Position numbers and translations under genes: made by a program. The notes under the pieces are model-generated. The model was given only the letters and a program-made list of their open reading frames with translations. It made no database searches and was not told where the DNA came from. 64,000 nucleotides of DNA, from NCBI RefSeq assembly GCF_963668385.1, contig NZ_OY764327.1:5552501-5616500 (forward strand), written 5' to 3'. The DNA comes from an uncultured Carboxylicivirga sp. (GTDB lineage Bacteria; Bacteroidota; Bacteroidia; Bacteroidales; Marinilabiliaceae). Shown piece after piece: positions 18,195 to 27,970 of the stretch; position 1 is the stretch's first letter, and each line of letters opens with the position of its first letter.

Positions 18195-18968
18195 TCAATT
18201 TAAACGATTATTATTCGTTATATAATCAACAGATTCGCTCATTCGGGATAGAGAGAGTGGCAATTCCAAACCATTGTCCTCCAATAATTTTTTATCACGA
18301 AGAATTTCTTTTGTATTTCCATCTTTAACAATCCGGCCATTGTTGATCAAAATAGTTCTTTGACAAGTGTCATAAATAAAATCTAAATCATGCGAAGCTA
18401 TAATCTTCATTCCCGACAGACTATTTAAAAGATGAATCAGATTTCGACGATTAGCAGGATCAAGAGCAACAGTAGGTTCATCAAACAGGAGGATATCAGG
18501 CTCATATGCCAAAACCGTTGCTAGTGTCACCAGCTTTTTTTCACCTCCCGACAAACGATAAATTTGCTGATCTCGTAAGTGTTCTATATTTACTTGCTTT
18601 AGTGCATTCAATGTTTTTTCATACACTTCTTGCTCAGTATAACCATGATTTTGTGGACCAAAAGCAACATCATCCCATACTCTCGACATAAACAACTGAC
18701 TATCCGAATCCTGAAAAACATAACCGATATCATTTCTTATCTGCTTTAATGTTTTCTTGTTTACCGGTAAGTCATTCACCAAAATTTCACCTTCAAAATC
18801 CAATTGCAAACCAGTTAGTAACTTAAGTAAAGTTGACTTTCCGGCACCATTTGCTCCCACTATACCAATAGATTCGCTTCCATCAGCATTCCATGTAAGA
18901 TTATGAATTACTTGCTTTTGATTGGTAGAATATGAAAAATTAACATGGTTAATCGAAAGTGTTGACAT
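18195..18968 (-). CDS. cbiO: Nickel/cobalt ECF-type transporter ATPase CbiO
   Basis: A 257-residue ABC ATPase with Walker A GANGAGKSTLL, Q-loop FQDSDSQLF, signature LSGGEKKLV, Walker B ILLFDEPTVALDP and switch His in ASHD. The Q-loop and signature are of the energy-coupling-factor type. It is the last gene of the lar-cbi operon, 75 bases after cbiQ. Together with CbiM and CbiQ it forms the metal importer; the lar genes point to nickel as the substrate. Confidence 0.92.
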   Translation of the reverse strand: MSTLSINHVNFSYSTNQKQVIHNLTWNADGSESIGIVGANGAGKSTLLKLLTGLQLDFEGEILVNDLPVNKKTLKQIRNDIGYVFQDSDSQLFMSRVWDDVAFGPQNHGYTEQEVYEKTLNALKQVNIEHLRDQQIYRLSGGEKKLVTLATVLAYEPDILLFDEPTVALDPANRRNLIHLLNSLSGMKIIASHDLDFIYDTCQRTILINNGRIVKDGNTKEILRDKKLLEDNGLELPLSLSRMSESVDYITNNNRLN

Positions 18969-19043
18969 ACATCAATAATTTGCACAAAAATACTCGATTC
19001 AATTAAATTACACTTACACTATTTACGGTATCGCCTACCTTTA

Positions 19044-19820
19044 TTACTGATAATTGAATAGAAAACGCCCAAAGGTTAACAATAGTAGACAAAACAATAC
19101 AATCGAACCATCTTTTAAACTAAACTTGCTTTGAGGAGGATAAAAATTTCCGTTAAACCCCCGCAACGACATACTCTGGTACACCAATTGAGCTCTGTCG
19201 CTACTTCTCAGAAAAAGTGATCCAACCAAGGTACCCCAAGCTTTGTACTTAATACCAATTTGATTACCCGATCTCATTTGATAAGCTTGAGTAATTCGAT
19301 CTGCCTCTTTTAATAAAACAATAAGATATCTGTATATCAGCATTATCATAACTACTAATTTATTAGGAAAATGAAGCACTTGCAGGGCATAGCATATTTT
19401 TTCTATCGATGTGGTTGATAACAAAATAAATGAAGTAAATACTCCTAATGTTCCTTTCAATAATAAACTTAGCATCGAAATTACTCCACCCGTAATCACC
19501 ATGTTTCCAAAGGTTACAAATTCAGATTGATCATAAATTAAATTGGCTATTCCCGGTAAACACAAAACCGCTATCACTAACCACAATTGTCGTAAGGTTT
19601 TACCAATTGGTATATCAGCAAATATCATTATCAAAACCGGAAATACAGTCATCAACAATAAAGTTGCCAAGCCATATTTTGGAACAGAAACCACCATTAT
19701 TAAATACCCAAAAGCTATCACTAACTTGGTAATAGGATGAAGTTGATTTAACCACCCAGATTGGGCAGATTGTGCATCCGCATAATGAATTGTTTTTATG
19801 GCCTGATGGATGATTCCCAT
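19044..19820 (-). CDS. cbiQ: ECF transporter membrane subunit CbiQ
   Basis: A 258-residue membrane protein with about six helices. It carries the CbiQ-type coupling region with AYQMRSGNQIGIKYK and, nearer the C-terminus, the second Ala/Arg/Gly coupling motif (YQSMSLRGFNG), which contacts the ATPase. Its ATG overlaps the cbiM stop by one base (TAATG), a sign of coupled translation. Confidence 0.92.
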   Translation of the reverse strand: MGIIHQAIKTIHYADAQSAQSGWLNQLHPITKLVIAFGYLIMVVSVPKYGLATLLLMTVFPVLIMIFADIPIGKTLRQLWLVIAVLCLPGIANLIYDQSEFVTFGNMVITGGVISMLSLLLKGTLGVFTSFILLSTTSIEKICYALQVLHFPNKLVVMIMLIYRYLIVLLKEADRITQAYQMRSGNQIGIKYKAWGTLVGSLFLRSSDRAQLVYQSMSLRGFNGNFYPPQSKFSLKDGSIVLFCLLLLTFGRFLFNYQ

Positions 19821-20815
19821 TAGTTGCTTCTACTTATTATTTTCTTGGTTAAGAACCCAACTAGAGTAAACAAAATCAAAACAATCCCCCCTCCCAGAAT
19901 ACCGGATATTGATGTGCCTGTAATGCTTTCTCCACTTGCCAAATTATAATCGGGTAATATGGCTGTAAACTGTTGAATTTGATCTGCAAGCGCTTTAATT
20001 CCGACACCAACATCTTCACCAAATTCAGGATTAATACGAGCTATTGACCATTCCAACCCATCGGGATCAGAGGATGCAAAATGAGAAATAACACCTCCTA
20101 ATGCAATAAACCCGATTACAAATGCCAGCCAAATTCCTTTGTTTGTTTGATCTCCGGTTTGAGTTTTTGCTGTGTTCGCAAACCATAAAAGTTCAGGACG
20201 AGCCTGATAAATAAAATACAAAATAGCTGCCGTTATTAAACCTTCGATCAAACCTATGGCCAAATGGATGGGCTGCATTAACGATACAAAAACATGAAAT
20301 GGCAAATCGGTTATATCAGAAGCTAAGGTTTGAAGAGTTACTGAAAACGCACCTAATTGTAAAGCTATCACACTACTAATAACAGAAACGAGCATTATTT
20401 TTTTTCTGTTTATTTCACCTTTTTTAAAAGTCTGATGGAACAAAACTCCGGCTACTGCAGCCCCATAAAAAGCCATGTTCCAAATATTGCAACCCAAGGC
20501 TAATATTCCACCATCGGCAAATAAAAAAGCCTGAATGAACAAAACACCAATCATGGTTAAAAAGGCAGCATAAGGCCCCAGAACAGCTGTTAACAATACA
20601 CTTCCCGCAATATGTCCCGACGAACCGGTACCAGGAATAGAAAAGTTAATCATTTGAGCTGCAAAAATAAAAGCACCCATAATACCCATATTTGCCATAA
20701 GTGTATTATCCTGAATTCGATTCAGTTTTTTCACAGCAAACGTTGCTGCTCCTGCCGAACAAGCATACATAGTAGTTGCCACTGCCGGATTAACAAGTGC
20801 GTCGGACATGTGCAT
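19820..20815 (-). CDS. cbiM: Metal-binding ECF subunit CbiM with fused CbiN/PDGLE-like C-terminus
   Basis: A 331-residue membrane protein. The N-terminus MHMSDALVNP places His2 and Met3 at the position used to bind Ni/Co in this family, which supports this start (the internal Met3 could not replace it). Conserved PGTGSSGHIAG and GCNIWNM segments follow. After about residue 235 an extra helix-loop-helix part contains SDPDGLEWSIA, a PDGLE-type domain that is a separate gene (CbiN/LarN) in many systems. It overlaps larE by one base. Confidence 0.92.
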   Translation of the reverse strand: MHMSDALVNPAVATTMYACSAGAATFAVKKLNRIQDNTLMANMGIMGAFIFAAQMINFSIPGTGSSGHIAGSVLLTAVLGPYAAFLTMIGVLFIQAFLFADGGILALGCNIWNMAFYGAAVAGVLFHQTFKKGEINRKKIMLVSVISSVIALQLGAFSVTLQTLASDITDLPFHVFVSLMQPIHLAIGLIEGLITAAILYFIYQARPELLWFANTAKTQTGDQTNKGIWLAFVIGFIALGGVISHFASSDPDGLEWSIARINPEFGEDVGVGIKALADQIQQFTAILPDYNLASGESITGTSISGILGGGIVLILFTLVGFLTKKIISRSN

Positions 20816-21651
20816 TAGCGATTCTCCTTTTTGTTTATCAGTTTATAATCCATACTACCAGATCTAAAACCCTCCAGATCTATTGTGATATATTCGAAAC
20901 CAAGGCTTTTCAACTCTTTTATAATCGCCTGCCTATTCACCATCATCTTTTCCATATCCTGATCATCCACCTCAATACGCGCAATATCATTGTGCAAACG
21001 AATACGCACATTGAAGAATCCCAAATCACGAATATAATTCTCCCCTTTTTCTAAGCACTCCATCTTTTCGTACGATAAAGCAGTGTTATATGGAAAACGT
21101 GTTGCCATACAAGGTGCGGATGGTCGATTGGCAACGGTAATTTTGTATTCTTCTGCCAACTTTCGAATATCTTGTTTGGTTAATCCCGCTTTTGCTAATG
21201 GACTGATAATCTCCAGTTCTTCTAATGCCTGTATGCCAGGTCGATATTCATACAAATCATCCGCATTGGTTCCTTCAAGTATATGATTTACTTTCAATTC
21301 CTTCGATAAATTAATCAATTGCGTAAATATAAACTTCTTACACAGGTAGCATCTATTCTCGGGATTATTGCTGATTCCGGCACTTTGCAACTCATCCACT
21401 TCTACTATCTGATGAATAGCACCTGTTTCTTCTGCCACTTTTTTTGCAATATCCAAATCCCCTGTTGGATGAAGTTTTGTATGAACCGTTACTGCATACA
21501 CCTTGGTATTATGAATTTTAGCTTGAAGAGTGGCGATTTTGAGTACTAAACTACTGTCTACTCCTCCTGAAAAAGCAACTATAATATCCTCACGACATAA
21601 ATCAGCAAAGTGAGAAATTAATTTTTCAACCTTCTGCTTGAAGTCAGGCAT
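20815..21651 (-). CDS. larE: LarE, sulfur transferase for nickel-pincer cofactor
   Basis: A 278-residue PP-loop ATP pyrophosphatase with the P-loop FSGGVDSSLV (27-36). LarE adenylates P2CMN and converts its carboxylates to thiocarboxylates. Besides the conserved Cys181 (SAPCMATRFPY), the protein has a CxxC pair (Cys101/104 in RCYLCKK). A three-cysteine set is typical of LarE variants that use a [4Fe-4S] cluster to deliver sulfur catalytically, unlike the sacrificial single-cysteine Lactobacillus enzyme. The gene overlaps larC by 8 bases. Confidence 0.94.
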   Translation of the reverse strand: MPDFKQKVEKLISHFADLCREDIIVAFSGGVDSSLVLKIATLQAKIHNTKVYAVTVHTKLHPTGDLDIAKKVAEETGAIHQIVEVDELQSAGISNNPENRCYLCKKFIFTQLINLSKELKVNHILEGTNADDLYEYRPGIQALEELEIISPLAKAGLTKQDIRKLAEEYKITVANRPSAPCMATRFPYNTALSYEKMECLEKGENYIRDLGFFNVRIRLHNDIARIEVDDQDMEKMMVNRQAIIKELKSLGFEYITIDLEGFRSGSMDYKLINKKENR

Positions 21652-22993
21652 TATACTCTTTTATAATTATTTGATATACTTCGTTAAACGGGAGTTTATG
21701 TTTTTGACTCAATTCAACAACACTTTCATACTCAGGATATACTTTTTCTCCCATCTTTAATTGGCAAACTTTTACTTTAGCTTCGCCCAACGAAGTTTGA
21801 ATGTTTTTCAATTCACGTGGTAAAAGGGTTCGCTCCATCTTTTGTCGACGAATGCCAATGGTGGTTGTTTCCTCAAATAAAATCTGTTCCAAATGATCAA
21901 TGTTTTCTTCCTTACAAATAATATTGATCTGATAAGCCGGACGATTTTTCTTCATGAAAATCGGTGAATAATTTACGTCCAGGGCACCAACCTCAAGCAA
22001 TTGATCCATTACATACCCCAGTACTTCTCCTGAACAATCGTCAATATTACTCTCCAGTTTATAAATAATATCCTGATCGGCTTTCTTTTCATCTTTTATA
22101 AGAATCGCTCTTAAAAGACTGGCCCGCTCATAATTTCGTTTACCGGCTCCCAAACCAATTTTCTCGATTGTAAACTCATTTGGCAAAATATCCGAAGATT
22201 TTAATGCAGCAACAATGGCTGCACCTGTAGGCGTGATAAACTCACCTTGTGTGGATGTAATTTTCAAATTCAAACCATATTGACTGGCAATATTGCTTAC
22301 CGCAGGTACCGGAATTGGTAATATTCCATGCTGACAACGCACTGTTCCTGTTCCTTCATATAAAACTGGAACAATTACCTCTTCAATTCCCAAATTATCA
22401 ATACAAACTGCCACAGCCACAATATCTACGATTGAATCAACTGCACCCACCTCATGAAAATGTACTTCATCAACCGACATAGCATGTGCTTTAGCCTCTG
22501 CCTCTCCAATTACCTGAAAAATATCCAATGCAATTTGTTTGGCCTTAGCAGTTATCCGAGACTCGTTTATTATTTGAGCAATCTCTTTCAATCCTCTGTG
22601 TTCATGATGATGATGCCCCTCATGAGTAGGTTGGTATTGGTGTTGATGGTCATGGTCATGGTTATGATGAGAGTGTTCATCATGCGAATGACTATGGGAA
22701 TGATCATGATGATGGTGGTGATGCGAGTGATCATGTTCCTTTACCTGGTCTCCATGCAAATAAGCCATGTCATGATCATGGTTTTCATGCTTTTCGTCCA
22801 GTATTACATTAAAATCGCAGGCGTCAATCCCAGCTTTTTTTACTCTGCTTATTTCAATTTTAAAACCATCAACCGGTAAACTATTTAATGCATCTAATAG
22901 AACTTGCTGATCAGCACCCAAATCTAAGAGAGCAGCAACTGTCATATCACCACTAATTCCAGAATAACACTCTAAATATAATTTCTTGCTCAT
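21644..22993 (-). CDS. larC: LarC, nickel insertion cyclometallase with His-rich stretch
   Basis: A 449-residue protein that inserts nickel into the pincer nucleotide using CTP. The N-terminal LarC signature (YLECYSGISGDMTVAALLDLG) and the later HFHEVGAVDSIVDIV segment are clear. Residues about 69-132 form a histidine/aspartate-rich region with more than 30 His, probably a nickel store or chaperone segment. The gene is a single uninterrupted frame, whereas the Lactobacillus plantarum gene needs a programmed frameshift between larC1 and larC2. It lies 6 bases after larB. Confidence 0.95.
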   Translation of the reverse strand: MSKKLYLECYSGISGDMTVAALLDLGADQQVLLDALNSLPVDGFKIEISRVKKAGIDACDFNVILDEKHENHDHDMAYLHGDQVKEHDHSHHHHHHDHSHSHSHDEHSHHNHDHDHQHQYQPTHEGHHHHEHRGLKEIAQIINESRITAKAKQIALDIFQVIGEAEAKAHAMSVDEVHFHEVGAVDSIVDIVAVAVCIDNLGIEEVIVPVLYEGTGTVRCQHGILPIPVPAVSNIASQYGLNLKITSTQGEFITPTGAAIVAALKSSDILPNEFTIEKIGLGAGKRNYERASLLRAILIKDEKKADQDIIYKLESNIDDCSGEVLGYVMDQLLEVGALDVNYSPIFMKKNRPAYQINIICKEENIDHLEQILFEETTTIGIRRQKMERTLLPRELKNIQTSLGEAKVKVCQLKMGEKVYPEYESVVELSQKHKLPFNEVYQIIIKEYNA

Positions 22994-22999
22994 AATCTT

Positions 23000-23758
23000 T
23001 TATTTTCTTGTAGCTAAACGGTTAATTAATGAGGCATTATAGCCTGCTCCATAACCATTATCGATGTTAACCACCGAAATACCATTAGCACATGAATTAA
23101 TCATGGTTAGTAAGGCTGATATTCCTCCCAAATTAGCACCATACCCAACCGAAGTTGGCACTGCAATTACCGGACGACTAACCAAACCACCAATTACACT
23201 TGCTAATGCACCTTCCATGCCTGCCACGGTTATTACACAATTGGCTTTTTGGATGGTATCCAATCGATCAAACAATCGATGAATTCCGCTTACCCCAATA
23301 TCATAAATACGTTCAACATATCCACCAAAGAATTCAGCTGTTTGCGCAGCTTCTTCTGCTACAGGTATATCTGCCGTTCCGGCAGAGCAAACCACAATAT
23401 GACCTTCTTTTTCGATTGGCTCGTCCTTTTCAATCATCAATATGCGCGATACCGGATCGTAGGTAACCATAGGTAGTTCAGACTTCACTAACTCATATTG
23501 CTCCTGAGTAGCACGTGTGCCCAATACACGCCCTTCAAACTCGAATAACTTCTTATAAATACTTAACAGATGCTCATCTGTTTTTCCGCTACAAAACACG
23601 ACCTCCGGAAAGCCATTTCTTAAGCTGCGATGCGAATCTAACTTAGCATACCCAAGCTCCACAAATTTTTCTTTCTGAATAGCTTTCTCTGCTTCTTCAA
23701 TTTCTACCTCTCCGGTTTTAATTTTATTCAGAATTTCTTTTAAAGTCATGTTGTGCAT
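23000..23758 (-). CDS. larB: LarB, NaAD carboxylase/hydrolase
   Basis: A 252-residue protein related to AIR carboxylase (PurE). LarB carboxylates and hydrolyses nicotinic acid adenine dinucleotide in the first step of nickel-pincer cofactor synthesis. Conserved features include GFPEVVFCSGKT, the PurE-like core VVCSAGTADIPVAEEA and PTSVGYGANLGGISALLTM. Two starts are possible, 23758 and 23749 (MTLKEIL), differing by three residues. It is the first gene of the operon larB-larC-larE-cbiM-cbiQ-cbiO. Confidence 0.94.
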   Translation of the reverse strand: MHNMTLKEILNKIKTGEVEIEEAEKAIQKEKFVELGYAKLDSHRSLRNGFPEVVFCSGKTDEHLLSIYKKLFEFEGRVLGTRATQEQYELVKSELPMVTYDPVSRILMIEKDEPIEKEGHIVVCSAGTADIPVAEEAAQTAEFFGGYVERIYDIGVSGIHRLFDRLDTIQKANCVITVAGMEGALASVIGGLVSRPVIAVPTSVGYGANLGGISALLTMINSCANGISVVNIDNGYGAGYNASLINRLATRK

Positions 23759-23881
23759 TCGGTTTTAATTACTTCCTAAAAATATAAAGTCTTTTTTAAA
23801 TTCAACTTTATTTATGAATCTTCTATTGCCTCAATAAAGAACACCTGATTTTAATAAGTGTTGAAAAGTGGTATAAATGAA

Positions 23882-23914
23882 GAAAAGGTTACCCTCAACG
23901 GATAACCTTTCTTC
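23882..23914 (-). terminator. Terminator of the aldo/keto reductase gene
   Basis: AAAGGTTA (23884-23891) pairs with TAACCTTT (23903-23910) around an 11-base loop. Read on the - strand the stem is followed by TTCTTC, a T-rich run. It lies about 70 bases after the reductase stop and so separates that gene from the lar operon. Confidence 0.65.
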
Positions 23915-23982
23915 TGACTTTATTTTACTTAACATGAAAGAAATCAATTAAATTTTCTTTCAATACTTACAACCATAACCAA

Positions 23983-25011
<1,029 letters not shown>

Positions 25012-25194
25012 TTAGCCTATTAGTGTTTCAACAATATATAGACCAAAACCATTTAAAAATTACTCTTATTGAAAAGCTTGTCACAAATTTCAGCAAATAC
25101 CTCTACTTTCAACTATCCAAATTACAGATATACTAACCATTTTTACTGATAATGTGGGTTTCGTATTTGAAAGTTAGGAAACCATCCAAAATTG

Positions 25195-25202
25195 TATCTT
25201 TG
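25195..25202 (+). promoter_or_regulatory. Bacteroidota -7 box upstream of the MrfA-like helicase
   Basis: TATCTTTG matches the Bacteroidota sigma-70 -7 consensus TAnnTTTG and lies 22 bases before ATG 25225. It argues against the longer in-frame TTG start at 25192, which would lie upstream of the transcript start. A clear -33 box at ideal spacing is not seen. Confidence 0.6.
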
Positions 25203-25224
25203 CCTTTCGCAAAAAAGAGATGAA

Positions 25225-27915
25225 ATGAGTAGTGCTGTTACCCGTATTTTAAATAAACATAGCGAACGAATTATAGCCACCCGAAGTATTTCTGCACGTA
25301 AGGCTGAGTTTGTTGAACCTCCGGTTCAGCTGCATCCGGAATTGCAGAAATGGATGTCGCAAAATGGTTACAAACAGCTATACTCGCATCAGGCCGAGAT
25401 GTTTGAAAAAGCTCATGCGGGAAAAAGTGTAGTGATCACTACCGGTACTGCCAGCGGTAAATCACTGTCGTTTTATCTTCCGGTGATGCAGCGCATACTG
25501 GAGAATCCATCGCGCAGAGCCATTTTTATTTATCCAACCAAGGCTTTAACGAAAGACCAGTACAGGAATATAAAAGAATTTGTGGCTTTTTTTGGCGAAA
25601 ATCGTATTCAAGCTGGTATTTACGATGGTGACACTTCGCCCAATGAGCGGAGCCGTATTCGGGAACAGGCCAACATCATTCTTACGAATCCGGACATGAT
25701 TAACGCCGGATTTATTCCCAACCATAACAAATACGGATTTCCTCATATTTTTGCCAACCTCGACACCATCATTATTGACGAACTTCATGCCTATCGTGGA
25801 GCTTTTGGATCACATGTATCCAATGTTTTTCGTCGCTTGCTTCGCATATGCGAATATCATGGTAATCGTCCTCGTTTTTTATGTAGTTCGGCAACCATTG
25901 CCAATCCGCAAGAACTGGCTGAAAACATTTGCCACACTCCTTTTGAGATGATTGATAAAGATGGATCGCCGATGCCGGCTAAACATATCCACTTTTTTCA
26001 ACCCGAATATCTGGACGAAGCCAAACGCAAAAAATCAGTCACCGAGGAACTCAAAGTTATTTTACCACAATTAGTACTATCAGGTGTTCGATCGATTACG
26101 TTCTGTCAATCGCGCCGCGAAACAGAGATTGTGACCAAAGAAACCCGCGATATTCTGGCATCTGACCCAATGGAATATGGTATTAATTTATCCGACAAAA
26201 TATCAGCATACAGAGGAGGTTACACTCCTTTAGAAAGAGCAAAAATTGAAAAAGATTTGGTGGATGGAGCTTTATTAAGTGTGGTATCCACAAACGCTTT
26301 GGAGCTGGGTATTGACATTGGTTCGCTAGATGCCGTTGTGATGGGAGGATTTCCGGGTACACGGGCCAGTTTCTGGCAACAGCTGGGCCGAGCAGGCCGA
26401 AGCGGATCAGAGGCTCATGCCATTGTAATGCTAAAAGAAAAACCACTGGATCAATATGTAGGTAAACATCCCGACTGGTTGCTTCACGCCGATTCAGAAA
26501 ATGCCATTATCGATCGCGATAACCTGTATATTCAGCTGTCGCACATCAGGGCTGCCTCGGCAGAATTACCACTTACCATCGATGATATTGCCTACTTCCC
26601 CGATTTGGGTGAAATCATTCCTCTTTTGGTGAAAGAGGGCGAATTAATTGAGCAAAACAGCACCTATCAATGGAGTGGCGATATCTCTCCGGCTCACGAA
26701 ATCAGCCTTCGAAATGTGTCTGGCGACACCATCAAAATTGTAGATATGGATAAGCAGGAAACAGTATCGGTTGTGGATATTGTTCAGGCTAAAAAAGAGT
26801 TTTACCCCGGTGCTATTTACTTGCACGACAGCGTTCAATACAAATCCATCAAGCTCGATTTAGAATCGAAAACTGCTTTTATAAAGGAAGTTGATTCCAA
26901 CTATTACACCGAACCACACAAACCCGGCGAAATTGTTGTATTAACAGAGCACGAGCACGAAGAACAGCAGCGCATCAATCGCTTTTTTGGTGATGTTAGA
27001 GTTACGGTAAATGTTACAGGTTATAAAATGATTGAGTTCAACACGCATCAAAACCTGGGATACACCGAACTTACAGAAATTTTACGCACAAAAATGGATA
27101 CCGAAGCCTGCTGGATTGAAATTCCTGATATTGTGGTGCGTACTTTTGTGGCAACCGGTAAAGCTCCGGCTTTGGAACCGGAAAGTCCCGCAGGTAAGGT
27201 GCCTCGTTACGATTACAGCGAAGGACTGGTACATTGCTTGCGTGCAGCAGCAGCCATGCGAGTGATGGCCACCGATAGCGATTTGGAAGGCAGCATTTTT
27301 TCTTTTGTTGATGATAAAACAAAACGCACCAAATACGCAGTGGTTTTGTACGATGGTTATCCGGGAGGACTAGGTTTTGCCGAGAAAGCTTTCGATTTTA
27401 TGGATCAGATTATCCAGAATGCCGGAAATCTGCTAAAAAGTTGTTCCTGTAAAAACGGATGTCCGGTTTGTGTGGGTGATCACCGCATTGAAAAACATTT
27501 GATTTTATGGGCTCTTCGTAACTTTTACAAAGAACTACCATCGCCTATTTCAGGTGTTATTGGTGAGCGTATTAACCGAACTCAGGAATCATCTTTACCC
27601 AAAATACCTTGGCAAACCATTAAAAATAACTGGGATGATGTATTGAATCGTTTTCAAACGGAAGATCGTTTTGGTGCTAAGTTTTTAAAAGAGGTGATTA
27701 AGGTTGATCAAACAGCCGAAATGTTGGTTCTTTATTTACCGGCCAGCATACTGAAGATTGCCAATAACGATACCGTAATTAAAGGTTTGAAAAACGAATT
27801 TACATTAATAGCTGAAACACCGGAAGTGTTCAGTATTAGCTTACGATCAGGCACTGAAACCGATATTCGCAAAGAAATAAAGATTCGCAGAATGATGGGA
27901 AATAAGGATGAGTAA
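25225..27915 (+). CDS. DEAD/H-box helicase with DUF1998 Zn domain (MrfA/YprA-like)
   Basis: About 896 residues from ATG 25225. The SF2 motifs are present: motif I TGTASGKSLSF, motif II IIDELHAYRG (DEVH-type), motif III SSATIANP, and motif VI QLGRAGRSG. The C-terminal DUF1998 region has PGGLGFAEKAFDFM followed by a four-cysteine zinc site (SCSCKNGCPVC). In Bacillus subtilis MrfA this architecture works in a UvrABC-independent repair pathway for mitomycin-type DNA adducts. Length and motif order suit a functional protein. The nuclease partner MrfB is not visible nearby. Confidence 0.93.
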   Translation: MSSAVTRILNKHSERIIATRSISARKAEFVEPPVQLHPELQKWMSQNGYKQLYSHQAEMFEKAHAGKSVVITTGTASGKSLSFYLPVMQRILENPSRRAIFIYPTKALTKDQYRNIKEFVAFFGENRIQAGIYDGDTSPNERSRIREQANIILTNPDMINAGFIPNHNKYGFPHIFANLDTIIIDELHAYRGAFGSHVSNVFRRLLRICEYHGNRPRFLCSSATIANPQELAENICHTPFEMIDKDGSPMPAKHIHFFQPEYLDEAKRKKSVTEELKVILPQLVLSGVRSITFCQSRRETEIVTKETRDILASDPMEYGINLSDKISAYRGGYTPLERAKIEKDLVDGALLSVVSTNALELGIDIGSLDAVVMGGFPGTRASFWQQLGRAGRSGSEAHAIVMLKEKPLDQYVGKHPDWLLHADSENAIIDRDNLYIQLSHIRAASAELPLTIDDIAYFPDLGEIIPLLVKEGELIEQNSTYQWSGDISPAHEISLRNVSGDTIKIVDMDKQETVSVVDIVQAKKEFYPGAIYLHDSVQYKSIKLDLESKTAFIKEVDSNYYTEPHKPGEIVVLTEHEHEEQQRINRFFGDVRVTVNVTGYKMIEFNTHQNLGYTELTEILRTKMDTEACWIEIPDIVVRTFVATGKAPALEPESPAGKVPRYDYSEGLVHCLRAAAAMRVMATDSDLEGSIFSFVDDKTKRTKYAVVLYDGYPGGLGFAEKAFDFMDQIIQNAGNLLKSCSCKNGCPVCVGDHRIEKHLILWALRNFYKELPSPISGVIGERINRTQESSLPKIPWQTIKNNWDDVLNRFQTEDRFGAKFLKEVIKVDQTAEMLVLYLPASILKIANNDTVIKGLKNEFTLIAETPEVFSISLRSGTETDIRKEIKIRRMMGNKDE

Positions 27916-27970
27916 CCTTTAAACCACTAGTTCATTATCACGAAGAAAATAGTTATAAAACTCAATTAAG

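Noticed and set aside
22620-22740. Repetitive CATGATGGT-type DNA resembling a microsatellite or CRISPR-like array
   Set aside because: It is the coding sequence of the His/Asp-rich stretch of LarC, with codons CAT/CAC and GAT in the reading frame; no repeat-spacer structure.
22454-22879. A + strand frame of 141 codons rich in Met opposite larC
   Set aside because: It is the complement of the CAT/CAC-rich His region (CAT read backwards gives ATG). Not a gene.
23759-23881. Nickel/cobalt riboswitch upstream of larB
   Set aside because: The leader is AT-rich with no conserved guanine-rich four-way-junction pattern, so I cannot support a NiCo riboswitch.
25192-25224. Longer start (TTG 25192) for the helicase gene
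   Set aside because: A -7 promoter box (25195-25202) lies inside it, so the transcript starts downstream; ATG 25225 fits the family start.
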